Positions 40,951 through 51,695 of a stretch of DNA of 64,000 nucleotides are shown here, in pieces. The translations under genes and the position numbers were made by a program. The stretch lies in assembly GCA_041551965.1 (NCBI GenBank), contig JBFELU010000001.1, positions 14,551 to 78,550 of the forward strand, read 5' to 3'. The stretch is from JBFELU01 sp041551965. GTDB lineage: Bacteria; Actinomycetota; Acidimicrobiia; Spongiisociales; UBA11373. The notes beneath the pieces were generated by a model, which saw nothing but the letters and a program-made list of their open reading frames with translations, ran no database searches and had not been told where the DNA came from. How positions within the stretch are numbered: the first letter of the stretch is position 1; each line of letters begins with the position of its first letter.

Positions 40951-41892
40951 TCAGCCCCGGGCCTTGAGCGCCTCCAGCAGCTGGGGCAGGATCTTGTGCA
41001 CGTCACCCACGATGCCGAGGTCGGAGATGCCGAAGATCGGTGCCTCCTCGTCTTTGTTCACCGAGATGATCGTGCCGGCGTCCTTCATGCCGACCGCGTG
41101 CTGCATGGCCCCGCTGATGCCGAGGGCCACGTAGACGCCCGGCTTGACGGTCTTCCCGGTCTGGCCGACCTGGAGGGAATAGGGGACCCAGCCCGCATCG
41201 ACGACGGCCCGGGTGGCGCCGACCGCCGCCCCGAGGAGCCCGGCGAGTTCCTCGATGCCCCCGAATGCCTCCTCGGTGCCCATCCCGCGGCCGCCGGACA
41301 CGACGATGTTGGCCTCTTCCAGCTTCGGCCCGGTTGCCGGCTCCTCATGCCGTTCGACGATGGTGGCCGGCCCCGGCTCGGGCATCGCGACCGGCACCAC
41401 CTCCGGTGCTGCCTCGCCTCCCGGCTCGGCGGCGAAGGACTTCGGTCGCACGATGGCGATCCAGGGGCCCTCGCCGTCGAAGGCGGTTTCGACGATGGTG
41501 GTGCCTCCCAGGATCTCGTTCATCACCCGGACGCCGCCCCCCTCGACGGCGATGTCCACCGCTCCGGCGAGCACGGGGCGATCGAGCCGGGCGCTGAGGC
41601 GACCGGCTACGTCGCGGTCGGTGTAGCCCTGACCGAAGAGCAGCAGATCGGGCCCGTGCTCGGCAACCAGGTCGCCGAGGGCGGCCGTGACACCTGCCGC
41701 CGGCAGTGCGTCGCCGGGATCGATGTGAAACACCCTGCTCGCTCCATGAGAACCGAGGGCCGCGACGGTGTCGTCGGATGCAGGCCCGGCGTACACGACG
41801 GCGAGGTCGCCGTCGAAGGAGCGCGCCTTCGTCAGGATCTCGAGTGCCGTGGAGGTGGCGCCCGCCTCGTCGGTGAAGACCCAGGTCTGCAT
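40951..41892 (-). CDS. etfA: Electron transfer flavoprotein alpha subunit
   Basis: 313 aa. The C-terminal FAD domain is clear: VSGGRGMGTEEAFGGIEELA, then VPYSLQVGQTGKTVKPGVYVA and ISGAMQHAVGMKDA. With EtfB it carries electrons from acyl-CoA dehydrogenases to the quinone pool. An acyl-CoA dehydrogenase, enoyl-CoA hydratase and acyl-CoA racemase are elsewhere in the window. It lies 1 nt after etfB. Confidence 0.97.
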   Translation of the reverse strand: MQTWVFTDEAGATSTALEILTKARSFDGDLAVVYAGPASDDTVAALGSHGASRVFHIDPGDALPAAGVTAALGDLVAEHGPDLLLFGQGYTDRDVAGRLSARLDRPVLAGAVDIAVEGGGVRVMNEILGGTTIVETAFDGEGPWIAIVRPKSFAAEPGGEAAPEVVPVAMPEPGPATIVERHEEPATGPKLEEANIVVSGGRGMGTEEAFGGIEELAGLLGAAVGATRAVVDAGWVPYSLQVGQTGKTVKPGVYVALGISGAMQHAVGMKDAGTIISVNKDEEAPIFGISDLGIVGDVHKILPQLLEALKARG

Positions 41893-41893
41893 G

Positions 41894-42670
41894 TCAGATC
41901 ACCTTCGTTTCTTCGAGGATCTTGACGATCTCGAGATAGGCCTCGCCTTCATCGGTGACCAGACGGCCGGCTTCACGGGCCGGCGCGGGACGCACGCCGG
42001 TGATGGTCTGTCGGGAGCCCCCGACCCCGACCGATTCCGGCGAGACCCCGAGGTCGCCCAGCGAGGGCTGATCGATCGGCTTCTGCTTGGCGGCCATGAT
42101 CCCCTTGAACGTCGGGTAGCGGGGTTCGACCGCACCCGATGTCACCGACACAACGGCCGGGAGCGGGCACTCGACGACGTCGTATCCGTCTGCAGTCTGC
42201 CGCTCGATCCGGAGGGACCCGTCGCCGATCTCGATCTTGCGGGCGAAGGTCAGAGCGGGCAAACCGAGCAGCTCGGCAAGCTGCTGCGGCACGACGCCGG
42301 TGTAGCCGTCGGTCGACTCGGTTCCCGTGATGACGAGGTCGGGGCCCTCGGGCCCGATGGCGGCCGCCAGCACCTTGGCGGTGGGCAGTGCTCCCGACCC
42401 GCGCAGCGCGGCGTCGTCGACGACGATGGCGCGGTCGGCACCCATGGCGAGGGCCTGACGGATGCCCTGGAGGCTGCCGGTCGGCCCCATCGAGACGAGC
42501 ACGATCTCCGCGTCACCGGCCTCGGCGATCTGCAAAGCCAACTCGACGCCGTAGCGGTCGGTGTCGTCGAGGACTTGCTCCTGGGGCCGGACGACGAAGT
42601 GGGTCTCGGCATCGAGCTCGTACGGTGTGTTCGGATCGGGTATCTGCTTCACGCAGACGGCGATCTTCAT
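41894..42670 (-). CDS. etfB: Electron transfer flavoprotein beta subunit
   Basis: 258 aa. MKIAVCVKQIPDPNTPYELD is the standard EtfB start; DLVITGTESTDGYTGVVPQQLAELLGLP is the AMP-binding/recognition-loop region. It pairs with EtfA and docks dehydrogenases. GGAGGG precedes the ATG and a TAGCAT -10 lies 23 nt upstream. Confidence 0.97.
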   Translation of the reverse strand: MKIAVCVKQIPDPNTPYELDAETHFVVRPQEQVLDDTDRYGVELALQIAEAGDAEIVLVSMGPTGSLQGIRQALAMGADRAIVVDDAALRGSGALPTAKVLAAAIGPEGPDLVITGTESTDGYTGVVPQQLAELLGLPALTFARKIEIGDGSLRIERQTADGYDVVECPLPAVVSVTSGAVEPRYPTFKGIMAAKQKPIDQPSLGDLGVSPESVGVGGSRQTITGVRPAPAREAGRLVTDEGEAYLEIVKILEETKVI

Positions 42671-42693
42671 GACCCTCCTCTCTCGTGGCGCCG

Positions 42694-42699
42694 ATGCTA
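42694..42699 (-). promoter_or_regulatory. -10 element of etfBA
   Basis: TAGCAT on the minus strand, followed by a short leader with a GGAGGG ribosome binding site. Confidence 0.4.
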
Positions 42700-42733
42700 G
42701 GCCATCGCCGCCGGGGCTCCATCGGGTGCGTAC

Positions 42734-43564
42734 TCAGCTCCGAGCGGCCAGATATTCGAGCAGCCGGTCGAGGAGGGTCGTGAAACGATCCCTGGCTTCA
42801 GCTGCCGTTTTTTGGACCTCATCGTGGCTCGGGGGTGTCGCCGAGGTCCCGGCCGCGAAATTGGTGACGAGCGAGATGCCGAGTACGTCGGCGCCCATAT
42901 GGCGGGCGGCTATGGCTTCGGGCACCGTCGACATGCCGACCAGGTCGGCGCCGAGACGCTTGGCCATCTGCACCTCCGCCGGCGTCTCGTAGCTGGGGCC
43001 GAGAAACCAGGCATAGACACCCTCGGCGAGGTCGACGCTGACGGCGGCCGCCGCTTCGCGAGCCAACTCCCGAAGGCCCGGCGCGTACACCGTGTTCATG
43101 TCGGGGAATCGCGGGCCGAGCCGATCGTCGTTGGCTCCGACCAGCGGATTGCGACCGGTGAGGTTGAGATGATCGGAGATGAGCACGAGATCTCCCGGTG
43201 CCAGGCCGTCGCCCACACCGCCGGCCGCATTGGTGAGCATCACGGTGTCGCATCCGGCCAGGACGGCACAGCGGACGCCGAAGACGATGTCCTCCATGGG
43301 CCATCCCTCGTAGGTGTGGACCCTCCCTGCGAGGATCAGGACTCCCTTGCCGCCGATGACGGCCGACACCAGGCTTCCCCGGTGGCCCTCGACCGCCGGC
43401 ACCGGGAAGCCGGGGATCGAGTCATAGGGGAGTTCGGTAGCCTCGGGGAGCCGGGCCGCATACCCGCTGAGACCGGAGCCGAGGACGACGGCGATGTGGT
43501 GTCGGTCCCGTCCGGTTCCGTCGGCGATGGCGGCGACTGCGGTCTTGAGTTCGTCGTAGGTCAT
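42734..43564 (-). CDS. Purine-nucleoside phosphorylase (trimeric type)
   Basis: 276 aa. VVLGSGLSGYA (phosphate loop), GHRGSLVSAV, AGRVHTYEGWPMEDIVFGVR and TNAAGGVGDGLAPGDLVLISDHLNLTG mark the trimeric PNP/MTAP superfamily; VGMSTVPEAIAARHMG is the C-terminal signature. It phosphorolyses guanosine/inosine type nucleosides (punA/deoD function). It overlaps pdp by 4 nt, forming a nucleoside phosphorylase operon. Confidence 0.93.
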   Translation of the reverse strand: MTYDELKTAVAAIADGTGRDRHHIAVVLGSGLSGYAARLPEATELPYDSIPGFPVPAVEGHRGSLVSAVIGGKGVLILAGRVHTYEGWPMEDIVFGVRCAVLAGCDTVMLTNAAGGVGDGLAPGDLVLISDHLNLTGRNPLVGANDDRLGPRFPDMNTVYAPGLRELAREAAAAVSVDLAEGVYAWFLGPSYETPAEVQMAKRLGADLVGMSTVPEAIAARHMGADVLGISLVTNFAAGTSATPPSHDEVQKTAAEARDRFTTLLDRLLEYLAARS

Positions 43565-44865
43565 CGGACATCTCCGTAGACGAGCGGCGTGCCGAGGTGC
43601 TCGGAGATCTCGAAGGCGCCTTCGATCATCGGGAGAGAATCGGCAAGCTTGCCCTCGTCGTTCCAGAAGATACGGGCGACCGCTTGACCTGCTGTCACCT
43701 CGTCCCCCGTCTTGACCTCGACCGCAATCCCGACGGCGGGATCGATGTCGTCGTCCTTGCGTTCGCGACCCGCGCCGAGCCGCAGGGCGGCGCTGCCGAT
43801 GTCGAAGGCGTCGATGCGGGCTACGTATCCGGCCCTCGGGGCGCGGACGACGTGCTCGTTCTCGGCCTGTGGGAGCAAGGAGGGGTCGTGGAGAACGGCC
43901 GGGTCGCCCCCCTGGGCGATGGTGACCTGCTCCAGCTTCTCGAAAGCGGCTCCTGTGCGGACCGCCCTTTCGAGGCGCTGGCGGGCGTCGCCGCGTTGCG
44001 ATTCGATCCCAGCGAGCATCAGCATCTCCTCACCGAGCCGGTACACGACCTCCACGAGATCCCGGGGACCGCCGCCGCGGAGCACGTCGATCGACTCGGC
44101 GATCTCGTTGGCGTTACCGACCATCCGACCCAACGGCTGGTTCATGTCCGTGAGTACTGCCACCACAGGCGTGCCTTGTGCTTTCCCGATTCCAACCATC
44201 GTCTCTGCGAGGAGGCGAGCCCGGTCGAGGTCCTTCATGAAAGCGCCGCGGCCGACCTTGACGTCGAGCACGAGGCCGCCCAGGCCGACGGCGAGCTTCT
44301 TCGACATGATCGAGGAGGCGATCAACGGAATGGATGGGACCGAGCCGGTTGCATCTCGAAGCGCGTAGATGGCGCCGTCGGCCGGCGCCAGCGACCCCGA
44401 CTGTCCGGCGAGGACCAAACCGGTTTGCTCCACGACGGATACGAACTCGCTGGGTGAGAGGCTGGTGCGGAACCCCGGAATCGACTCCAACTTGTCGACC
44501 GTGCCCCCGGTGTGCCCGAGGCCCCGCCCGCTCATCATCGGGACGGCCGCGCCGCAGGCGGCCACCATCGGCGCCAAGGGGATGCTCACCTTGTCGCCCA
44601 CCCCGCCGGTGGAGTGCTTGTCGACCTTGGGGGCATCGATGTGGGAGAGGTCGAGGACCTCGCCGGAGTGGAGCATGGCGTCGGTCCACACAGCGAGTTC
44701 GGTTCCGTCGAGCCCTTCCTTGAAGACCGCCATCAACATGGCGGCCATCTGGTAGTCGGGGAGGTTGCCGATCGTGTACTCGGCGATGATCCAGCGGATC
44801 TCCTCGCCGCGCAAGACACCACCGTCGCGCTTGCGTTCGATGAGTTGCCGGAAGCTGAACGCCAT
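43561..44865 (-). CDS. Pyrimidine-nucleoside (thymidine) phosphorylase
   Basis: 434 aa from ATG 44865, with GAGGAGG seven bases upstream. KHSTGGVGDKVSIPLAPMVAA is the phosphate-binding segment, GRGLGHTGGTVDKLESIPG the family signature, and a C-terminal barrel-sandwich domain (about 340-430) is present. It cleaves thymidine/uridine to base and (deoxy)ribose 1-phosphate. With the overlapping PNP and nearby upp and cdd it completes pyrimidine and purine salvage. Confidence 0.95.
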   Translation of the reverse strand: MAFSFRQLIERKRDGGVLRGEEIRWIIAEYTIGNLPDYQMAAMLMAVFKEGLDGTELAVWTDAMLHSGEVLDLSHIDAPKVDKHSTGGVGDKVSIPLAPMVAACGAAVPMMSGRGLGHTGGTVDKLESIPGFRTSLSPSEFVSVVEQTGLVLAGQSGSLAPADGAIYALRDATGSVPSIPLIASSIMSKKLAVGLGGLVLDVKVGRGAFMKDLDRARLLAETMVGIGKAQGTPVVAVLTDMNQPLGRMVGNANEIAESIDVLRGGGPRDLVEVVYRLGEEMLMLAGIESQRGDARQRLERAVRTGAAFEKLEQVTIAQGGDPAVLHDPSLLPQAENEHVVRAPRAGYVARIDAFDIGSAALRLGAGRERKDDDIDPAVGIAVEVKTGDEVTAGQAVARIFWNDEGKLADSLPMIEGAFEISEHLGTPLVYGDVR

Positions 44866-44879
44866 GCCGATCCTCCTCG

Positions 44880-45158
44880 CTACGTTCCCAGAGATACTCT
44901 GTCGGAACGGGTGAACACTACGCCTTCGGCCTCGAGCCTCCTGCGATGCTCCTCCTCGCCACCCGGTACCAGGCGACCGGATGCCGCTACCACTCGCCAC
45001 CAGGGAAGGCCGGTCGAGTGCCGCAAGAGGCTCCCCACCGCCCGGGCCGCCCCGGGATACCCCGCCTCGGCGGCGACCTCGCCGTAGGTGCTGACCTCTC
45101 CCGGTTCCAGGGCGGAGATCACCTCCCGTACCCGGGTCTCGAAGTCGTCGCCCGACAT
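44880..45158 (-). CDS. Alkyltransferase-like (ATL) protein
   Basis: 92 aa, the DNA-binding domain of the O6-alkylguanine transferase family only. VSTYGEVAAEAGYPGAARAVGSLLRHS holds the helix-turn-helix and Arg finger. The active-site PCHRV becomes PWWRV: W53 replaces the alkyl-accepting Cys, as in E. coli YbaZ (PWHRV), so it cannot demethylate. ATLs bind alkylated guanine and flag it for nucleotide excision repair. Its ATG shares one base with the upp stop. Confidence 0.9.
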   Translation of the reverse strand: MSGDDFETRVREVISALEPGEVSTYGEVAAEAGYPGAARAVGSLLRHSTGLPWWRVVAASGRLVPGGEEEHRRRLEAEGVVFTRSDRVSLGT

Positions 45159-45775
45159 CACAGGGTTCCGAAGAGACGGTCGCCCATGTCGCCGAGGCCG
45201 GGCACGATGTAGAAGCGATCGTTGAGTGACTCGTCGAGGGAGGCCACGACGATCCGGGCGTCGGGGTGTTCGGCGAACATCCTCTCGGCTCCCGCGGGGG
45301 CGGCCACCACGCACAGGCAGGTGATGTCTCGCGCCCCGTTCTCCTTGGCCTTCCCGACCGCCCACGACAGGGATCCACCGGTGGCCAACATCGGCTCCAG
45401 GATGAGCACGTGGGCCCCGGAGAGATCGGCGCTCTTGAAGTAATACTCCATTGGGGTGGCCGTTTCCTCGTCGCGCTGCACGCCGGCAAACCCGACTTTG
45501 ACGTGGGGGATCAGATCGATCACCGCATCAAGGAGCCCCAGCCCGGCGCGCAGCACCGCAATGGCCACTACCTCCGGCATGGTGTGCCCGGGCGTCGCGG
45601 CGAGGGGAGTGGTCACCGAGTGTTCCTTGAGAGGGATCTCCCGGGTGGCCTCCATCAGGAGTGTGTAGGTGAGCCGCCGGGCTGCGGCCCGGAAGTTCTC
45701 GGGCACGGTGTGGGCGTCTCGCAGGACGGTGAGGTAGTGCCGGGTGAGCGGGTGGTCGATGACGGTGAGGTTCAT
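45158..45775 (-). CDS. upp: Uracil phosphoribosyltransferase
   Basis: 205 aa. LILEPMLATGGSLSWAV is the PRPP-binding loop; YYFKSADLSGA and the C-terminal YIVPGLGDMGDRLFGT bind uracil. It makes UMP from uracil and PRPP. GAGGAGG lies 5 bases before the ATG. Divergent from ffh. Confidence 0.97.
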   Translation of the reverse strand: MNLTVIDHPLTRHYLTVLRDAHTVPENFRAAARRLTYTLLMEATREIPLKEHSVTTPLAATPGHTMPEVVAIAVLRAGLGLLDAVIDLIPHVKVGFAGVQRDEETATPMEYYFKSADLSGAHVLILEPMLATGGSLSWAVGKAKENGARDITCLCVVAAPAGAERMFAEHPDARIVVASLDESLNDRFYIVPGLGDMGDRLFGTL

Positions 45776-45832
45776 GCCGCCTCCTCTCGCCCCCGAGAGG
45801 CTACCCGGCCGAGACGATCCTCCACGGCGGGC

Positions 45833-45838
45833 TACGCT
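45833..45838 (+). promoter_or_regulatory. -10 element of ffh (leaderless type)
   Basis: TACGCT ends 8 nt before ATG 45847. Confidence 0.45.
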
Positions 45839-45846
45839 CCAGAGCC

Positions 45847-47187
<1,341 letters not shown>

Positions 47188-47191
47188 AGCA

Positions 47192-47692
47192 ATGCCGGTG
47201 AAGATCCGCCTGACGCGGAAGGGCAAGAAGAAGCAGCCCACGTACCGGGTCGTGGTGGCCGACTCGCGTGCGCCGCGTGACGGCCGGTACATCGAGCAGA
47301 TCGGTCGCTACGATCCTCGACCGGACCCCTCGGTGGTGGAGATCGATGACGAGCGCGCCCGGTATTGGTTGAGCCAGGGAGCTCAGCCCTCGGACGCGGT
47401 GCGGCGCCTCCTCGAGATCACCGGTGTCCTCGAGGCGACGCGGGTCAGATCTGCCAAGGTCCACGTCGTCGGTGAGGAAGCGCAGATGGCCGCCGCGGCC
47501 GAAGAGGCCGAGCAAGTCGATGTCGACGAACCGGAGTTCCAGCTCGAGGAAGAAGCCGCTGCTGTGGAGACGCTCGAGGGGACCGAGGAAGCGGAGGAGA
47601 CCGGCGTAGCGGAGGAGACCGAGGAACTCGTCACCGATGATGAGGCCGAAGAGGCTTCGTCGGAGGACGAGGCGAAGGGAGGTGGGGCGTGA
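47192..47692 (+). CDS. rpsP: 30S ribosomal protein bS16 with long acidic C-terminal tail
   Basis: 166 aa. Residues 1-80 are ordinary bS16 (MPVKIRLTRKGKKKQPTYRV, GRYIEQIGRYDPRPDPS). From about residue 95 a Glu/Ala-rich tail (about 70 residues) roughly doubles the usual length. Extended acidic bS16 tails are seen in actinobacteria; this one is at the long end. GAGG precedes the ATG. It overlaps the KH-domain gene as GTGA. Confidence 0.95.
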   Translation: MPVKIRLTRKGKKKQPTYRVVVADSRAPRDGRYIEQIGRYDPRPDPSVVEIDDERARYWLSQGAQPSDAVRRLLEITGVLEATRVRSAKVHVVGEEAQMAAAAEEAEQVDVDEPEFQLEEEAAAVETLEGTEEAEETGVAEETEELVTDDEAEEASSEDEAKGGGA

Positions 47693-47937
47693 AGGGCGAC
47701 ATCGTGAAGAACGTCGTCGAGTACGTCTCCCACGAGATCGCCGAGGATCGCGACTCGGTGCGGGTGACGATCGTCGAAGAGGGCCCCAACGAGGTGACGG
47801 CCGAGGTGCGCACCGCCAAGAGCGACATGGGGCGGGTCATCGGCCGCCGGGGACGCGTGGCGCGTGCCATCCGGGCGGTCGCTCAGGCCGCCGCCGAGGA
47901 AGAGGGCCTGAACGCCGGCGTTGAGTTCGTCGACTGA
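47689..47937 (+). CDS. khpA: KH-domain RNA-binding protein KhpA
   Basis: 82 aa. One KH domain with the GxxG loop in MGRVIGRRGRVARAIRAV (the core is IGRRGR). It binds structured RNA, with KhpB (Jag) in Gram-positive bacteria. Classical rpsP-khpA-rimM order with overlapping ends. Confidence 0.92.
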   Translation: MKGDIVKNVVEYVSHEIAEDRDSVRVTIVEEGPNEVTAEVRTAKSDMGRVIGRRGRVARAIRAVAQAAAEEEGLNAGVEFVD

Positions 47938-48444
47938 GCCGACCGGTCGGATCCCCGTCGGCAGGATCGGCCGACCCCACGGGCTGCGAGGTGAGGTCAC
48001 GATCCTTCCGGAGAGCGACGCCGCCGAGCGTTTCGCCCCCGGCTCTTCGTTGGCCACCGAGACGGGTCGGCACCTGGTCGTGGCCGCCTCTCGGCCATAT
48101 CGTGACCGCGGCCTGATCGTCGCCTTCGAAGGCGTCGTCGATCGCAGTGCCGCCGAAGCCCTCCGTGACGTGATCGTGACGATCTCCGCCGCCGAACGTC
48201 GCTCCCTCGAGGAGGGGGAATACTGGATCGACGACCTGGTGGGGCTCCGGGTGATCGATCCGGGCGGGCAGATGGTGGGAACCGTCACCGACGTGGTCCT
48301 CGGGCCACAGGATCGGCTGGTCGTCGACGTCGGAACGGGGGAGATCGAGGTCCCTTTCGTTCACGACCTGGTCGGGGACCCACACGACGGCACGATCACC
48401 GTCGATCTACCCGTCGGCCTCGAAGTCAGGGAACGCAGAACGCC

Positions 48445-48448
<4 letters not shown>
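47921..48448 (+). CDS. rimM: Ribosome maturation factor RimM
   Basis: 175 aa from TTG 47921, overlapping khpA by 17 nt. GRIGRPHGLRGEV is the N-terminal RimM motif; EGEYWIDDLVGLRVID opens the PRC-barrel domain and EVPFVHDLV follows. It aids 30S head assembly with uS19. The usual next gene trmD is not here but 9 kb downstream. Its TAG shares a CTAG with the convergent gap stop. Confidence 0.93.
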
Positions 48449-49454
<1,006 letters not shown>

Positions 49455-49458
<4 letters not shown>

Positions 49459-50477
49459 ACGCCCTCCTTCCGATCGAATGCGGCAAGGTGCTCCATGACC
49501 TCGACCGCTCGGGCGGCGTAGCCCCAACCGTTGTCGAACCAGATGATCGCCTTCAACATCGTCTCCTCCATCACGAGCGTGGCGAGACCGTCGAAGATCG
49601 CCGAATGGGTGTTGCCGATCACGTCGCTCGACACGATCGGCTCGTCCGTGTATTCGATGACGGTGTTCCCGGCGGCCGCCTTGGCGATGGCGGCGTTCAC
49701 CTCATCACGGGTGGCGGCCGTGCTGAGGATCGCCACCAGATCCACATTCGAGCCGTCGGCGACCGGAACGTTGAGGGCCATGCCCGAGAGCTTCCCGGCC
49801 ATCCGGGGGAGGACTCCTTCGATGATCTCGGGGGAGTTCGTCGGGGCGGGAATGATGTTCTCGGCGGCGGCCCGGCTGAGCCGGAGGTCGTCGCCCGGCA
49901 CGTCGGCGAGACGGTGCTCGTTGGTGAAAGCGTGCACGGTGGTGAACATGGCGTACTCCACCCCGAAGGTCTCGTCGAGGATCCGGAGTACCGGCGCCAC
50001 GGCATTCGATGTGTTGGAACCGAGCGCGATCATGACGTCGGAGGGGTCGAGGACGTCGTCGTTGGCTCCCATGATCAAGGTGTCCATGTCACCGGGATTC
50101 TCCGGCGTGGAGGCCAGAACCACCCGCTTTGCTCCCGCTTCGATGTGGCGGCGGCACTCCTCGGCCGTGCGGTGCTTGCGGGTCGCCTGAACGACGATGT
50201 CGACGTCGAGTGCTCCCCAGTCGACATCGCCGGGGTCTCGATCCCGGCGCATGGGGATGGTGCGTCCGTCGACGTGCAGGTTTCCCTCCTCGAATGACAC
50301 CGGTTTCGGGAACCGCCCGAAGATCGTGTCGTAGCGGAGGAGATAGACGAGGGCCTCGGGGTCGGCGATGTCCACGATCGCCGCGACCTCGATGGTCGGA
50401 TGATCCTCTAGTTGGCGGAAGACGTTGCGCCCGATGCGTCCGAACCCCATGAGGCCCACGCGGGTCTTGCGGTCCAT
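49455..50477 (-). CDS. GAPDH-family paralogue lacking the catalytic cysteine
   Basis: 340 aa, same fold as its neighbour: GFGRIGRNVF at the start, TTVHAFTNEHRLADVPGDD and the terminal FDNGWGYAAR. But the active-site SNASCTTNC reads ALGSNTSNA: the nucleophile is N155 and the second Cys is Ala. The His of TVHAF is kept. It therefore cannot form the thiohemiacetal and is unlikely to be a GAPDH. It may be a different oxidoreductase, or a regulatory partner forming mixed tetramers with the true Gap made from the same mRNA. GAGGAAG precedes the ATG. Confidence 0.85.
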
Positions 50478-50508
50478 GGGTTGCTTCCTCTCGATCGACC
50501 GGTTCTCC

Positions 50509-50514
50509 AGGCTA
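50509..50514 (-). promoter_or_regulatory. -10 element of the gap operon
   Basis: TAGCCT on the minus strand, 31 nt before the ATG of the GAPDH-like gene; leader with GAGGAAG. Confidence 0.4.
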
Positions 50515-50547
50515 CCCGGCCGCCGGGGCCTACCCGCCGCCTCGTGA

Positions 50548-50553
50548 TACGGT
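50548..50553 (+). promoter_or_regulatory. -10 element of cofGH (leaderless type)
   Basis: TACGGT ends 8 nt before ATG 50562. Confidence 0.45.
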
Positions 50554-50561
50554 GTCCCGCC

Positions 50562-51695
50562 ATGTCATTCCCGGCCCCGGAACCGGACCTCGCCGCCGCC
50601 CTCATCAGGGGACGCGGCGACGTGACCGGGCTGATGGAGGAGGCCCGGCGCCTCAGAGACGAGGGCAAGGGGCGGACCGTCACCTACTCCCGCAAGGTCT
50701 TTGTACCGCTCACGACCTTGTGCCGGGATCGTTGTACGTATTGCACCTTTGCCCAACCGCCGGGGGCGGGGGGCGCGTTCCTCGAACCTGAAGACGTGGC
50801 GGCCATCGTCGGGGCCGGTGCGGCAACCGGCTGCACCGAAGCGCTGTTCACGCTGGGCGATCGTCCCGAGGACCGGTGGCCCGAAGCCCGCCGATTCCTC
50901 GAACGTCGCGGGTGTGCCACCACCCTCGAGTACGTGGCGCAGTGCTGTGAGCGTGTCGCCGCCGAGTCTCCGCTGTTTCCCCACGCCAACCCGGGGCTCA
51001 TGGACGGGTCGGCGATCGAGCGGCTGCGTCGCAGCAACGTGTCGATGGGCTTGATGCTGGAGAACTCGTCGCCGCGGCTGATGGAGCCGGGCATGCCCCA
51101 TCACGACTGCCCCGACAAGGACCCCGCTCTCCGGATCGCCACCATCGGAGAAGCGGGCCGTCGTCGTGTCCCGTTCACCACCGGCGTCCTGATCGGGATC
51201 GGCGAGACCGTGGAAGAGATCGTCGACAGCGTGTTCGAGATCGCCCGTCTCCATGCCGAAACGAGCGCCATCCAGGAGGTGATCGACCAGAACTTCAAGG
51301 CGAAGGCCGACACCCGAATGCGCGGCTCGGCCGAGCCGACCGTCGCCTTCACCGCCCGGGTGGCGGCCGTTGCCCGCTGGATTCTGGGGGCGACCATGAA
51401 CGTGCAGGTCCCGCCGAACCTCACCGAGCGGTTCGAGGTCTATCTCGATGCCGGTGTCAACGATTGGGGGGGTGTGTCGCCGGTGACCATCGATTGGGTC
51501 AACCCCGAAGCACCGTGGCCCCACCTCGACGAATTGGAGCGACGCACGTCCGCCGCCGGATTCCAGCTCCGGCCCCGGCTGCCGGTGTATCCCGAGTACA
51601 TCGAAGACGATTGGATCGACCCGGGCCTCCTCCCCAAGGTGCGTCGCGCCGTCGATGAGCATGGCTTCGTCGCAACGGAGGTGATCGCCGCATGA
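50562..51695 (+). CDS. cofG: 7,8-didemethyl-8-hydroxy-5-deazariboflavin synthase, CofG subunit
   Basis: 377 aa radical SAM enzyme. The cluster motif CRDRCTYC (CxxxCxxC, about residue 54) follows TYSRKVFVPLTTL, the CofG signature; GVLIGIGETVEEI and NVQVPPNLTE are further typical segments. With CofH it makes the deazaflavin chromophore Fo of coenzyme F420 from a tyrosine adduct. It overlaps cofH by 4 nt. In mycobacteria and streptomycetes the two activities are fused in FbiC; here they are separate polypeptides. Confidence 0.95.
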   Translation: MSFPAPEPDLAAALIRGRGDVTGLMEEARRLRDEGKGRTVTYSRKVFVPLTTLCRDRCTYCTFAQPPGAGGAFLEPEDVAAIVGAGAATGCTEALFTLGDRPEDRWPEARRFLERRGCATTLEYVAQCCERVAAESPLFPHANPGLMDGSAIERLRRSNVSMGLMLENSSPRLMEPGMPHHDCPDKDPALRIATIGEAGRRRVPFTTGVLIGIGETVEEIVDSVFEIARLHAETSAIQEVIDQNFKAKADTRMRGSAEPTVAFTARVAAVARWILGATMNVQVPPNLTERFEVYLDAGVNDWGGVSPVTIDWVNPEAPWPHLDELERRTSAAGFQLRPRLPVYPEYIEDDWIDPGLLPKVRRAVDEHGFVATEVIAA

